64,000 nt of DNA from the NCBI GenBank assembly GCA_003132405.1, contig PKXQ01000064.1, positions 1-64,000 of the forward strand, read 5' to 3'. The notes under the pieces are model-generated. The model worked only from the letters and a program-made list of their open reading frames with translations. It was not told the origin of the DNA and searched no databases. Both the position numbers and the translations under genes were made by a program. This document shows, piece by piece, positions 1 through 8,100 of this stretch. The DNA is from Acidobacteriaceae bacterium. GTDB taxonomy: Bacteria > Acidobacteriota > Terriglobia > Terriglobales > Acidobacteriaceae. The stretch's first letter is position 1. Each line of letters opens with the position of its first letter.

Positions 1-611
1 GGAATCAATTACACTCACTGAAACGGGCACTACAGCACATAGAGTCGCAGCATCCACCACACAAGGAATATTGCAACAATTGCTCCCGCAATATGGACGA
101 TCCAGTCGCCACCTGTTTTCGGATTGCCGAGATTGAACACGATGGAATCGTAGCACGCGGCTCAAAGAAGGCTCCAATCGGTAGTTGGCGTTAAATCGCG
201 ATCTCACCAACTACCGAAAGAGAGGGCGAGGGCCGACGACTCACGTCTCCGCCGAGCGTGCCCCACTTCTCGCGCTGTTCGAGAAGTGGGATTCCACCGG
301 CCAGTCCACCCTTGGGACTTTTCATCACACCCAGCCGGTGAGCACCATCACAGACGCAGAACTCTCCGCCTGCGAAAATAGCCTCCTGATTGGGACAGTG
401 CCGAGGACTGCCACCCGCTAAAAAACGGACCTCGAAGCCACCCAAAATCATCTTCAGTGCTCTTTGACAACCGAAGATAAACGTGATCGATCCGCCTTGC
501 CGACTCCGAATCGGAGTAACTCCTTATTCCGCAATACTTTGATATAAGTCCTTAAGATTCAAAGACCGAGCCCAAAAATTCCCGCTAACTCGATGATTCT
601 AGATACCGAGG
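1..611. other. Region without a convincing gene
   Basis: I see no supported gene here. The two overlapping ORFs between 185 and 451 start at weak codons, lie on opposite strands over the same bases and look like no family I know. A 36-codon minus-strand ORF (140 down to 30, GTG start, no clear ribosome binding site) encodes one strongly hydrophobic segment near its end and could be a small membrane protein or the tail of a decayed one; this is only a possibility. The region ends at the target duplication of the IS1595-family element. Confidence 0.4.
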
Positions 612-620
612 GGGAAGGGG

Positions 621-650
621 GGTAAATATCCCTTGACTACAAGGAGAACA
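621..650 (+). repeat. Left terminal inverted repeat of the IS1595-family element
   Basis: Thirty bases from the left end pair with 2838-2867: the outer 13 exactly, then an ACAAGG block and scattered further matches (23 of 30). The target duplication GGGAAGGGG sits immediately outside at 612-620. Confidence 0.9.
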
Positions 651-670
651 AAGGGCATACTGTTTTTGCC

Positions 671-1606
671 ATGAAACCGCGCCAGAGTATCCCCGTTGAA
701 CTCCGCTACACCTTCAAACAATTCGACCAAGACTTTCCGACCGACGATGCCTGCCTAGAGCAGATCAAGGAGCAACGCTTCCCCGGCGGGATCACGGAGT
801 GCCAGAAGTGCGATAAGCCCCGCAAGCACTACCGCGTTAGGGGTCGGACGGCTTACGCTTGCGAGACGTGCGGTAATCATATCTACCCGCTAGCTGGAAC
901 CATCTTTGAAAAGTCTAGCACCTCGCTGCGAACTTGGTTCCACGCCATGTACCTGATCGGGAGTACCCGCTGTGGCATTTCGGCAAAGCAGATTCAGCGT
1001 GAAACCGGAGTGACCTACAAGACGGCATGGCGTATGTTTAACCAGATTCGCAAGCTGATGCGGGAAGAATTGCAGCTTGGCGGCGCTGGCACTCCCGGCG
1101 TCGAGATGGACGAGATGTACCACGGCGGACGGCGCAAGAACGATTCCGGGCGCTTACTCAAGGGCGATCTGGCGAAGAAAACGATGGTGACTGGGATCGT
1201 GGAGCGCAAGGGCCGCATCGTGGCGCGGGTCTGCCAAGAGTTGACGATGGAAGCCACAGGCGTACTCGTGAAAAAATACGTCCTGCCTGAGAGCACTGTT
1301 TTTACGGACGAGTTCCCCTCCTACAACGCGCTGCCGAACATGGGCTATCAGCACAAGCGCATCAATCACTCGCAACAGGTCTATGTTGCGGGCGAAGTTC
1401 ACACGAACACGATTGAAGGATTTTGGTCGCTAGTGAAACGCGGAATTGGCGGCGTGTACCACTCGGTCAGCGCGAAATATTTACAGAGCTACCTTGACGA
1501 GTATTCGTTCCGGTATAACCGCCGCGATTCCGGGAACTTGGTTTTCTCTTCGATTTTGCAACGGGTGGGTGAGATGGCGTCTCACAAGCCAGTGTCAAAA
1601 GCGTAG
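671..1606 (+). CDS. IS1595-family transposase (ISXO2-like)
   Basis: This 311-residue protein catalyses transposition of the surrounding element. It has the usual order for the family: a zinc ribbon near the N terminus (C44xxC47 and C64xxC67), a helix-turn-helix stretch around residues 100-125, then an ISXO2-like DDE-type nuclease core. Likely acidic residues are D147 (in E-M-D-E) and D213 (in F-T-D-E-F), followed by the conserved N246/E249 and K256 in T-N-T-I-E-G-F-W-S-L-V-K. Length and motif spacing are complete, with no frameshift or internal stop. The ATG at 671 lies about 20 bases inside the left terminal repeat. Family assignment is from these motifs; the exact subgroup is not resolved. 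Confidence 0.92.
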   Translation: MKPRQSIPVELRYTFKQFDQDFPTDDACLEQIKEQRFPGGITECQKCDKPRKHYRVRGRTAYACETCGNHIYPLAGTIFEKSSTSLRTWFHAMYLIGSTRCGISAKQIQRETGVTYKTAWRMFNQIRKLMREELQLGGAGTPGVEMDEMYHGGRRKNDSGRLLKGDLAKKTMVTGIVERKGRIVARVCQELTMEATGVLVKKYVLPESTVFTDEFPSYNALPNMGYQHKRINHSQQVYVAGEVHTNTIEGFWSLVKRGIGGVYHSVSAKYLQSYLDEYSFRYNRRDSGNLVFSSILQRVGEMASHKPVSKA

Positions 1607-1741
1607 AGAAGTCTTGCTTGGTAAAAATCGGCTCGCCCCGATTCATCTTGACCGGAGTCTCGGGGCGAGTGGACATATTTCGAAAGGAGACGTGGGACGA
1701 CTCCCTGAGTCGGACTATACCGCAGGAGTCGTCCGCGTGCA

Positions 1742-2230
1742 ATGCGGATGAAACAAACGCTCTTCCTTGGAGTGGCGACGGTGTTAACGGCAATCGGATC
1801 ATTCCTAGCAACCATCCAACACTTCTATATTGCGTATGCCCTATTCGGCATCGCAATCGCGATGGTGGTCGTCGCGGTGTGGGTCACGTACCGGATCGAT
1901 TATCGGCGGAAAAAGGGCAGGGAGGAATTGGGGCGAGTTTTAGTGGAGCTTTCTCGGTGTGAACTCGGGGCTTACGATTTCAGCAATGTCATCCAACTTG
2001 CCGCAGACATGGAGCGGATCAAGAGGAGAGTGGGAGAAATTGCAGAACAATATTTCGACTCTTCTATCGAATCAAGATTCCTTGCGGTTAACGTTCTCGA
2101 TGTCCACCTAGACGATGCCACTAAACAGTATTTTCTTCTTTCTTCTCATGGGGACTTCTGGGGACCGTACCAGCAAATTAAGGGATGGAGAATGTTCCTG
2201 AACGATTTTCTTCGGGAACGCAGCGACTAG
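1742..2230 (+). CDS. Passenger membrane protein of the IS element, unknown function
   Basis: I do not recognise a family. The 162-residue product begins with two hydrophobic segments (roughly residues 6-25 and 29-50), then a basic Y-R-R-K-K stretch and a soluble C-terminal half rich in charged residues. It therefore looks like a two-pass inner-membrane protein with a cytoplasmic domain. It lies downstream of the transposase in the same direction and wholly inside the terminal repeats, so it travels with the element. Two in-frame ATGs (1742 and 1748) are possible starts. No catalytic motif is visible. It could be a target-site, fitness or defence-type passenger, but nothing in the sequence decides this. 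Confidence 0.6.
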   Translation: MRMKQTLFLGVATVLTAIGSFLATIQHFYIAYALFGIAIAMVVVAVWVTYRIDYRRKKGREELGRVLVELSRCELGAYDFSNVIQLAADMERIKRRVGEIAEQYFDSSIESRFLAVNVLDVHLDDATKQYFLLSSHGDFWGPYQQIKGWRMFLNDFLRERSD

Positions 2231-2258
2231 CCCTAGAAAATGGGCATCAGTGAAAAGC

Positions 2259-2477
2259 TTATCTACGTTGGGCTAGCGCATTCGCTGGAGAGGGCGAAGC
2301 AGATTGCCGTCTATCCCTTCCACTTCGACGTTCGGAGCGCGGAGCATCGAGTCGGGTCTCTACCTCCTTAACCATCCGATCCTGCTTTTCCTTCATCTGT
2401 AAATATTTCCCAACACAAAAAACGCAGAAGAAAAAAATCGCGGTCACGATCCAGGCTTGAAGCGTCGTCATCGTCAC
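2259..2477 (-). CDS. Small passenger membrane protein, unknown function
   Basis: This 72-residue ORF has one strong N-terminal transmembrane segment (about residues 8-26), then a short charged coil (K-E-K-Q-D-R-M-V-K-E-V-E) and a basic tail with E-R-R-S-G-R-D-R-R-Q. Its ATG overlaps the stop of the upstream ORF (2474-2674) in an ATGA arrangement, which suggests translational coupling. The two genes run against the transposase and the 162-residue passenger. Topology is probably N-out/C-in with the basic tail in the cytoplasm. No family is recognised. Confidence 0.5.
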   Translation of the reverse strand: MTMTTLQAWIVTAIFFFCVFCVGKYLQMKEKQDRMVKEVETRLDAPRSERRSGRDRRQSASPSPANALAQRR

Positions 2478-2674
2478 AGCGCATCCCTCCCCTCTAGGAT
2501 GATTCCCAAATACAGCAGCAATCCGCCTATCAAAATGGCGAACAGCAGCACATTCAAGTTAATTTTATTTTCGTGCGCAAGAGCATCCTCCAACGGCCAC
2601 GTCACTGCCACGAGAACTGCCGCCTCGCGGAGAAAATCACCTACCAGTTGGGATTTTTCTTTTCGTTCTGCCAT
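2474..2674 (-). CDS. Small passenger membrane protein, unknown function
   Basis: This 66-residue ORF has a polar start (M-A-E-R-K-E-K-S), an amphipathic middle and a strongly hydrophobic C-terminal segment (about residues 40-60, with L-L-L-Y-L-G-I). It is the first gene of a two-gene minus-strand unit inside the IS element; its stop overlaps the start of the next ORF by 4 bases. The pairing of two tiny membrane proteins with coupled translation is the best evidence that both are real. Function unknown. Confidence 0.5.
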   Translation of the reverse strand: MAERKEKSQLVGDFLREAAVLVAVTWPLEDALAHENKINLNVLLFAILIGGLLLYLGIILEGRDAL

Positions 2675-2837
2675 AGACGGGTCTTTAGGGGAAGCCCGTC
2701 ACTTGTACTCTGTTGGAAGCCTATTTGTAAAGGGCCTCTAGAGCCAAGTTACCGCAGTTCAGTGAGGAGAGACGGGCAAACATGTCCTCCCGACCAAACT
2801 GCACTCTGCCTGCCAACTGCCCTGTCACGGCCCGAAT

Positions 2838-2867
2838 AGTACACCTTGTTCTGTAGGGATATTTACC
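2838..2867 (-). repeat. Right terminal inverted repeat of the IS1595-family element
   Basis: Complement of the left end, with the outer 13 bases exact. It is followed directly by the second copy of the target duplication at 2868-2876. Confidence 0.9.
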
Positions 2868-2876
2868 GGGAAGGGG

Positions 2877-3357
2877 GTACCGGTACTAACCAGTAAACAC
2901 GCCCGCCGACTGAGCCTCCGAATGGCATAACCTCGCAACCAGGCCCTTCGCACGAACCCTATTCTAAGTGGGAACGATCCAACCATCTTCTCGGTTACCA
3001 AGGTACAGTGACCTCGGTAATCTTGTCCCTTTTTTCGACCTGCCTCATACTCGCCTCACCTACCACAGAACCTGGGAGACGGGGCTGGAGACGGAGATTA
3101 GGGTCGCCGATTTCAGCCCCGCATTTTTTTGCCCACCACACTCCCAACCGCCTATTCCGCCCAAACAACGCTTCGCATTTAGATTTCCCCTGTGTTCCTC
3201 TGTGCTCCCCGTGGTTCAAGCTCTTCTGTCGGACAGCAATGAAGATGAACTGCCCGCCCGACTCACCCTAGCCACTCCCGGCTATCCCCCTCCTCACCCC
3301 CCGCATCGAATAGAATCATAGACAATAGACAATAAATTCCATACTTCCAAGTGAGGC
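2877..3357. other. Intergenic region with a dispersed repeat
   Basis: No gene is supported between the IS element and the SYLF gene. Bases about 3183-3220 read on the minus strand as a low-complexity repeat (CACGGGGAGCACAGAGG...) of a kind scattered in such genomes; it produces a spurious ORF starting N-H-G-E-H-R-G-T-Q-G. The last 20 bases before 3358 contain GTGAGG, a plausible ribosome binding site for the next gene. Confidence 0.4.
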
Positions 3358-4056
3358 ATGATGCGAAAGTCCCTCGTTCTGCTGCTGCTCGTTTGTTTCC
3401 TGACCCCGATTCTCTCCGCTGACGACGCCCCCACAGCCGACACCAAAGCCTCCGGCCGCGTCCAGGCCGCCGGCACCGTGCTCGATGAAATCCAAGCCGC
3501 TCCCGACCAGCGCATCCCCGAAGAAGTTCTCGGCTCGGCTGAATGTGTCGCCGTCGTTCCCTCCATGCTCAACGGAGGATTCGTCGTAGGCGGCCGCTAC
3601 GGCAAAGGCGTTGCCAGTTGCCGCACTCCCAAGGGTTGGAGCGCGCCCGCCTTCTTCACCATAGGCGGCGGCAGTTTCGGCCTCCAGATCGGCGGTCAGG
3701 CGACCGATGTCGTCATGCTGATCATGAACAAGCACGGAATGGATGACCTGCTCTCCAGCAAATTCAAGCTGGGCGGCGATGCCAGCGCAGCCGCCGGCCC
3801 CGTCGGACGCCACGCCTCCGCCGATACCGATTGGAAGATGCGCGCCGAGGTTCTCACCTACTCGCGCTCGCGCGGCCTCTTCGCCGGCCTCGAACTCTCC
3901 GGCGCCGTCATCAAGCAGGATAAAGACAGCACCCGCGATTTCTACGGCCACATGGTCCCCTTCAAAACCTCGCTTAAGGGAGAAGTCGATGCTCCCAAAG
4001 ATTCGTACCCATTCCTGAGCAGCCTAGCCAAGTGGGCCCAGGAAGCCGCAAAATAA
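3358..4056 (+). CDS. SYLF-domain (Ysc84-like) lipid-binding exported protein
   Basis: The 232-residue product starts with a clear signal peptide (residues 1 to about 20, ending L-S-A-D-D). The rest is a SYLF/Ysc84 domain, a module that binds phosphoinositide-like lipids in eukaryotes and occurs in exported bacterial proteins of uncertain role. Supporting stretches are A-E-C-V-A-V-V-P, a glycine-rich G-G-F-V-V-G-G-R-Y-G-K-G-V, and W-S-A-P-A-F-F-T-I-G-G-G-S-F-G-L-Q-I-G-G-Q. It is expected in the periplasm or on the outer membrane. GTGAGG six bases before the ATG supports the start. It precedes lipid A acylation genes in the same direction, but a hairpin-prone spacer separates them. Confidence 0.88.
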   Translation: MMRKSLVLLLLVCFLTPILSADDAPTADTKASGRVQAAGTVLDEIQAAPDQRIPEEVLGSAECVAVVPSMLNGGFVVGGRYGKGVASCRTPKGWSAPAFFTIGGGSFGLQIGGQATDVVMLIMNKHGMDDLLSSKFKLGGDASAAAGPVGRHASADTDWKMRAEVLTYSRSRGLFAGLELSGAVIKQDKDSTRDFYGHMVPFKTSLKGEVDAPKDSYPFLSSLAKWAQEAAK

Positions 4057-4063
4057 GTCTTCA

Positions 4064-4150
4064 GTTGTCAGTACGCTGTACCCAGTGCTTTTTCTTTTCC
4101 TCAATTTTTTAGAGGTTAAGGCTGGGTACCGGGTACTGGGTACTGACTCC
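4064..4150. repeat. Intergenic inverted repeat built from CAGTACCCAGTACC-type words
   Basis: Left arm words (GTCAGTACGCTGTACCCAGT) and right arm words (GGGTACCGGGTACTGGGTAC) are complementary with mismatches, separated by a T-rich spacer. The same word family forms the hairpin at 57164-57212. It may act as a transcription terminator or a dispersed repetitive element. Confidence 0.6.
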
Positions 4151-4152
4151 CC

Positions 4153-5052
4153 GTGCGAGAACGCCTAGAGTACGCGCTAGTCTGGCCCTTTATCAAAGGC
4201 CTCGGCCTGCTACCGCGTCCCGTGGCGCGCGCCATAGGCATCACGCTCGGCTTGACCGTCTACGCATTCCACGGTCGCCTCCGCCGCGTAGGCCTGCGCA
4301 ACCTTACTCTCGCCTTCCCCGAAATGCCCGACTCCGAACGGCGCCGCCTGCTACGCGGCGAATTCGTCTCCCTCGGCCGCCAGCTCGCCGAAGTCTGCCT
4401 CTTCCCGCGCTACACCCGCGAGAATGTTTCCCGCACCATCGTCTACGACGGATTCGAAAACTTCGAGCGCGCCTACGCCCGCGGCAAAGGCGTCCTCTTC
4501 CTCACCGGGCATATCGGAGCCTGGGAACTCTCCGCCTTCGCTCATTCCCTTCAAGGCCATCCGCTGTCGATCGTCATGCGCTCGCTCGACAATCCCTACA
4601 TCGACCGGCTCATCCAGGGCTACCGCACCATGCATGGCAACCGCACCGTTGATAAAGACGATTTCGTCCGCGGCCTGCTGGGAGCGATGCGCGCCGGCGA
4701 AACCGTCGGCATCCTCATGGACACCAACATGACTCCGCCGCAAGGCGTCTTTGTGGATTTCTTCGGCATCCCCGCCTGCACCGCCAGCGGTCTCGCCCGT
4801 ATAGCCCTTCGCACCGACGCCGCCGTGGTCCCCGGTTTCACCGTGTGGGACGCGAAGCTGCGAAAATACATCCTGCGCTTCGAGCCCGCCATAGAATTAA
4901 TTCGCACGGCCGACAACGAGTCCGACATAGTAGCCAACACAGCCAAATTCACGAAAGCAATAGAAAAAATCATCCGCCAATATCCCGACCAATGGCTGTG
5001 GGTCCACCGCCGCTGGAAGACCCGCCCGCCCGGCCAACCGCTGTTGTACTAG
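4153..5052 (+). CDS. Lysophospholipid/lipid A acyltransferase (LpxL/HtrB family)
   Basis: The 299-residue protein belongs to the LpxL/LpxM-like acyltransferases that add a secondary acyl chain to lipid A precursors at the inner membrane. The catalytic H-x4-E motif is H-I-G-A-W-E (near residue 119); a hydrophobic N-terminal anchor (about residues 10-40), the M-D-T-N-M block and the C-terminal W-L-W-V-H-R-R-W-K motif are all typical. Length matches the family. The start is GTG at 4153. lpxD follows 83 bases downstream in the same direction, which supports a role in lipid A assembly. The acyl chain transferred cannot be told from sequence. PIM-type acyltransferases share the fold and are the main alternative. 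Confidence 0.88.
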   Translation: MRERLEYALVWPFIKGLGLLPRPVARAIGITLGLTVYAFHGRLRRVGLRNLTLAFPEMPDSERRRLLRGEFVSLGRQLAEVCLFPRYTRENVSRTIVYDGFENFERAYARGKGVLFLTGHIGAWELSAFAHSLQGHPLSIVMRSLDNPYIDRLIQGYRTMHGNRTVDKDDFVRGLLGAMRAGETVGILMDTNMTPPQGVFVDFFGIPACTASGLARIALRTDAAVVPGFTVWDAKLRKYILRFEPAIELIRTADNESDIVANTAKFTKAIEKIIRQYPDQWLWVHRRWKTRPPGQPLLY

Positions 5053-5063
5053 CTTGTGTGATC

Positions 5064-5088
5064 GTGTGGAGCGGACATTCTTGTCCGC
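5064..5088. repeat. Dispersed hairpin repeat (GTGTGGAGCGG family)
   Basis: GTGTGGAGCGGACATTCTTG followed by TCCGC forms a short hairpin (GCGGAC paired with GTCCGC). The same pattern, with compensating G/C changes in the stem, occurs at 25773-25797, which argues for a conserved hairpin rather than chance. Confidence 0.6.
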
Positions 5089-5135
5089 TTCTCGGACGTT
5101 GTGCATACCCGACAGGAAAGCGACAATAGACAGCC

Positions 5136-6134
5136 ATGAAGCAAACCCTGCGCGATCTAGCCGATAAACTCGGCTGCCGTCTTATCGGAGACGGCTCGAT
5201 CACCATAACTACTGTCTCCAGCCTGCAATCCGCAACCAGCGAAAGTCTTGTCTTCGTAGAAGACGCAAAGCACCTAGACGCCGCGCTCAGCTCACCCGCA
5301 GCCGCCGTAATCGCCGGACAATTCGCGGCCGCCACAGACGCAGCGCAGAAGCCCATCCTAATCTCCACTCAGTCCCGCCTAACCTTCGCACGAGCCGCAA
5401 AGCTGCTGCGCGATCGCGAAAAGATTCGCGTAACCCATGCCGCGGCCATCGTTCCCGCATCCGCAAAGATCGGCAAAAACGTAGCCATCGGCCCCCGCGC
5501 AATCCTAGGTGAGCAAGTAGAGATCGGAGATGAATCAAAGATCGGTGCGGGCTCGGTAATCGGAGACAAAGCAACCATCGGCGCCCACTGCCGTATCGAC
5601 GCCAACGTCACCATCTACCCTGGCACAACTCTAGGCGACCGCGTCATCGTCCAAGCCGGAGCGGTGCTAGGCAGCGAAGGCTTCGGCTACGTCCGCGATT
5701 CCGCAACCGGACGCTACGAACAATTTCCCCAAATCGGACGGCTCGTGATCGAAGACGACGTAGAAATCGGAGCCAATTCCACCATCGATCGAGGCGCGCT
5801 AGACGAAACCCGCATCCGCCGCGGCACAAAAATCGACAACCTAGTTCACGTCGGTCACAACGTCCAGATTGGCGAAGATGTAGTAATCGCCGCGCAAACC
5901 GGCCTCTCCGGCAGCGCGGTAGTCGAAGACAACGTAATCATCGGAGGCCAGGTAGGCATAGCCGATCACGTCCGCATCAAAGCGGGAGCGATCCTCGGCG
6001 CACAAAGCGGCATCCCCACCAAGAAAGTAATACGCGGCAAAGGAGTAGTTTTCTGGGGCACTCCCGCGCGCCCGATTCGGGAGTATCTTAAAGAATTGGC
6101 GTTCCTATCGCGCGCAGCAAAGAAAGAACGCTAA
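5136..6134 (+). CDS. lpxD: UDP-3-O-acylglucosamine N-acyltransferase LpxD
   Basis: LpxD adds the N-linked 3-hydroxyacyl chain to UDP-3-O-acylglucosamine, the third step of lipid A synthesis, in the cytoplasm using acyl-ACP. The 332-residue protein has the usual N-terminal uridine-binding domain (residues 1 to about 100) followed by a long left-handed beta-helix of hexapeptide repeats (I-G-x-x-x-x, about residues 105-290). The active-site region [12 protein letters not shown] carries the catalytic histidine. The C terminus ends in a helical segment, as in the family. Length is normal. It follows an LpxL-type acyltransferase, but fabZ and lpxA are not next to it, so the lipid A genes are split here. 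Confidence 0.95.
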   Translation: MKQTLRDLADKLGCRLIGDGSITITTVSSLQSATSESLVFVEDAKHLDAALSSPAAAVIAGQFAAATDAAQKPILISTQSRLTFARAAKLLRDREKIRVTHAAAIVPASAKIGKNVAIGPRAILGEQVEIGDESKIGAGSVIGDKATIGAHCRIDANVTIYPGTTLGDRVIVQAGAVLGSEGFGYVRDSATGRYEQFPQIGRLVIEDDVEIGANSTIDRGALDETRIRRGTKIDNLVHVGHNVQIGEDVVIAAQTGLSGSAVVEDNVIIGGQVGIADHVRIKAGAILGAQSGIPTKKVIRGKGVVFWGTPARPIREYLKELAFLSRAAKKER

Positions 6135-6194
6135 GTACAAGAAGGTTTGGGTTTAGCTAAAAGCTAACTACTAATTGCTAAATGCCGCCTCACT

Positions 6195-6839
6195 ATGCCA
6201 ACAATCGTCATCGGCGGCCACACCCGCAGCATAGGCAAGACCAGCGTAGTAGCCGGCCTCATCGCCGCCCTGCCCGCCTACCGCTGGACCGCCCTAAAAA
6301 TCACGCAATACGGACACGGCGTCTGTTCCGCCAATGGCGAAGCCTGCGACTGCGCGACCTCCGATCATTCCTGGGCTGTGTCAGAAGAAAAAGATCGTAG
6401 CGGCGACTCCGACACCTCGCGCTTCCTCGCCGCTGGAGCCGATCACTCCTGGTGGGTGCGCACCGAGCAAGGGCGCCTCGCCGAAGCCATGCCCCGCGTC
6501 CGCAAAATTCTCGAAGCCGCGCAAAACGTCATCATCGAATCCAACAGCATCCTACGCTTCCTAAAACCCGATCTCTATCTGACCGTCCTGGATCCGCAAA
6601 CCGCCGACTTCAAGACTTCGGCCCAAACTTTCCTGGACCGCGCCGACGCCGTCCTGCTGCACTCCGTCAAAACCTCAACGACTCCAGCCTGGGAAAGAGT
6701 CTCGCTCAAACCCGTAATCAACCGCCCCACCTTCACGATCCAACCACCCACTTACCTCACGCCAGAAGTCGTCGAATACGTGAGAGCGCGATTGTCAGCT
6801 GTTGCACACTCTCATCCCAAAACAAGTTTGTCATCCTGA
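6195..6839 (+). CDS. P-loop NTPase with a Cys motif, MobB-like, unknown function
   Basis: This 214-residue protein starts with a beta strand and a Walker A loop, G-G-H-T-R-S-I-G-K-T-S (residues 7-17), as in MobB and related SIMIBI-class GTPases. A cysteine cluster, C44-x6-C51-x-C53, follows and could bind a metal; I know no named family with this exact pattern. A later I-I-E-S-N-S stretch resembles the Walker B/switch region of MobB-like proteins. It lies 60 bases after lpxD in the same direction. Its stop codon falls inside a dispersed repeat (6829-6865), so the last few residues may come from that repeat. A role in cofactor or metal insertion is inference only. Confidence 0.7.
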   Translation: MPTIVIGGHTRSIGKTSVVAGLIAALPAYRWTALKITQYGHGVCSANGEACDCATSDHSWAVSEEKDRSGDSDTSRFLAAGADHSWWVRTEQGRLAEAMPRVRKILEAAQNVIIESNSILRFLKPDLYLTVLDPQTADFKTSAQTFLDRADAVLLHSVKTSTTPAWERVSLKPVINRPTFTIQPPTYLTPEVVEYVRARLSAVAHSHPKTSLSS

Positions 6840-6865
6840 GCGAGAGCGAAGGACCTATGCATTTT
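6829..6865 (+). repeat. Dispersed repeat (TGTCATCCTGAGCGA...GGACCTATGCA family)
   Basis: The words TGTCATCCTGAGCG, GCGAAGGACCTATGCAT recur in complement at about 33325-33363. This copy overlaps the 3' end of the upstream P-loop gene and supplies its stop codon. The family is intergenic and probably transcribed; function unknown. Confidence 0.6.
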
Positions 6866-6882
6866 GTTTCTGGCGCCTATCT

Positions 6883-7605
6883 CTACGTCCCCGCCTTAAT
6901 CTCCACCGCCTTGTCATTCTGAAAATCAATCGTCACCGGCTTCCCTCCGTTCGGATACTGCAAAGTCCGCGCCCCATAATCCCCCGGCCCCGTAGGAATC
7001 CCCATCCCAATCGCGAAGCTAGCCTGCAATTCGCTCATCCCCGCCTGCACCTCATGAGCGTCAATCTTCTGCCAAACCTCCGCCGGCCAGTGCTTATAAA
7101 GCTCGTGCGGATCTTCAATGAAAAACATATCATCCGAACGAATCCTAAAATCGCCGCCCTGCTCCGCTCCAATCGGAACCGCATAACCTTTCCCATCCAG
7201 CGAAAACACCGCCATTACCTGCTTCATTCCCGGAGCCTGCGGAGAAACATCCGTCACCACATCCTGTATCGCCAGCTTCTGCAAAGGCAATAACGTCCCT
7301 GCCTCGTGCGCAAAATCCGTCTTCCGGCGCTCGCGATCATAGGGATAGTAAGTAAGCTGATAGCCGAACCTCGCCCACACGGGCTGCTCAGTCAACTGAT
7401 GCGCCGACCGCAGATCATAAGGATGCAGCTTCTTAGGCGAAACGTAATAGTCGGCCTTGAGCAAGCCTTCCTGCTTAGGCCTAGCATCCTCTTTCATCGC
7501 CTCGTGCCGCTCATACACGACATAAGCCGCGCGTCCACCCGCCAGCACAATCGCCGCAACCAAAAAAATCTGCAGCTTCTTCTGAAACTCCGAATCCAAC
7601 GCCAT
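6883..7605 (-). CDS. Membrane-anchored hypothetical protein
   Basis: I do not recognise the family with certainty. The 240-residue product has one N-terminal transmembrane segment (about residues 10-30), then a soluble domain presumably in the periplasm. Near the C terminus, V-Q-A-G-M-S-E-L-Q-A-S-F-A-I-G-M-G followed by V-T-I-D-F-Q-N-D-K-A-V-E-I resembles the helix-then-strand pattern of BamE/SmpA-like folds; this is a weak match. AAGGA upstream supports the ATG at 7605. It converges with the P-loop gene and is divergent from sufT. Probably a lineage-specific envelope protein. Confidence 0.65.
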   Translation of the reverse strand: MALDSEFQKKLQIFLVAAIVLAGGRAAYVVYERHEAMKEDARPKQEGLLKADYYVSPKKLHPYDLRSAHQLTEQPVWARFGYQLTYYPYDRERRKTDFAHEAGTLLPLQKLAIQDVVTDVSPQAPGMKQVMAVFSLDGKGYAVPIGAEQGGDFRIRSDDMFFIEDPHELYKHWPAEVWQKIDAHEVQAGMSELQASFAIGMGIPTGPGDYGARTLQYPNGGKPVTIDFQNDKAVEIKAGT

Positions 7606-7777
7606 GAGTTTTGAGTCCTTGAAACGTCGCCAGGGTTTCGTTAGCGAGCTTTTTCCCTAGTGTAACTTCGTGCCCTTAGTGGTAAAGCTTTCGCGGCGGT
7701 CGCCTGTGCAGATGAAGTTCGCACCAGCAATCAGATAAACTAAACGTAAGTATCACTCCGCCACTCAAAGAGGAATT

Positions 7778-8095
7778 ATGCCAATAGCCCAAGATGACGT
7801 TCTAAACGCACTCAAGCAATGCTACGATCCCGAAATCCCCGTCAACATCGTCGACCTAGGCCTGATCTATGACATCCGTTTCGACGACCTACCCGAGGGC
7901 CAGCAGGACGTCACCGTCGATATGACCCTCACCGCCCAGGGCTGCCCCGAACACGTTAACATCAGCGCCCAAGTCAAATCCCGCGTCGAGCAACTTCCCG
8001 GCGTCCGCAACGCCAACGTCAACGTGATCTGGGAACCCGCATGGACCCCCGAACGTCTAAGCCCCGACGCCCGCAAGCAACTAGGGATCGAATAG
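7778..8095 (+). CDS. sufT: MIP18/DUF59-family Fe-S assembly protein SufT
   Basis: This 105-residue protein is a compact DUF59 (MIP18) domain, a family that helps mature or carry iron-sulfur clusters. Diagnostic stretches are D-P-E-I-P-V-N-I-V-D-L-G-L-I-Y (residues 17-31) and T-A-Q-G-C-P-E-H, with the conserved cysteine C56. A GAGGA ribosome binding site lies just before the ATG. No other suf genes are adjacent, so it stands alone; the DUF59 family also includes PaaD, but the short length without C-terminal cysteines fits SufT better. Confidence 0.85.
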   Translation: MPIAQDDVLNALKQCYDPEIPVNIVDLGLIYDIRFDDLPEGQQDVTVDMTLTAQGCPEHVNISAQVKSRVEQLPGVRNANVNVIWEPAWTPERLSPDARKQLGIE

Positions 8096-8100
8096 CTCGC

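Larger units (their letters stand above)
621..2867 (+). mobile_element. IS1595-family transposon with three passenger genes
   Basis: The ends are defined by imperfect inverted repeats. The outer 13 bases (GGTAAATATCCCT at 621-633 and its exact complement at 2855-2867) are identical, and 23 of the first 30 positions match. A 9-bp direct repeat, GGGAAGGGG, abuts both ends (612-620 and 2868-2876), the expected footprint of an insertion; the family usually makes 8-bp duplications, and the G-rich site leaves one base of ambiguity. Inside are an ISXO2-type transposase on the plus strand, a 162-residue membrane protein on the plus strand, and two overlapping small membrane-protein ORFs on the minus strand. 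Passenger genes are known in some IS1595 groups. Intact ends and an undamaged transposase suggest recent arrival. Confidence 0.9.

Noticed and set aside
185-451. Overlapping ORFs on both strands of about 80 residues
   Set aside because: TTG/ATG starts without ribosome binding site support, no motif, and the two frames overlap almost fully.
2968-3321. ORFs between the IS element and the SYLF gene
   Set aside because: Low-complexity Pro/Arg-rich translations, and the minus-strand one derives from a dispersed repeat (N-H-G-E-H-R-G-T-Q-G).
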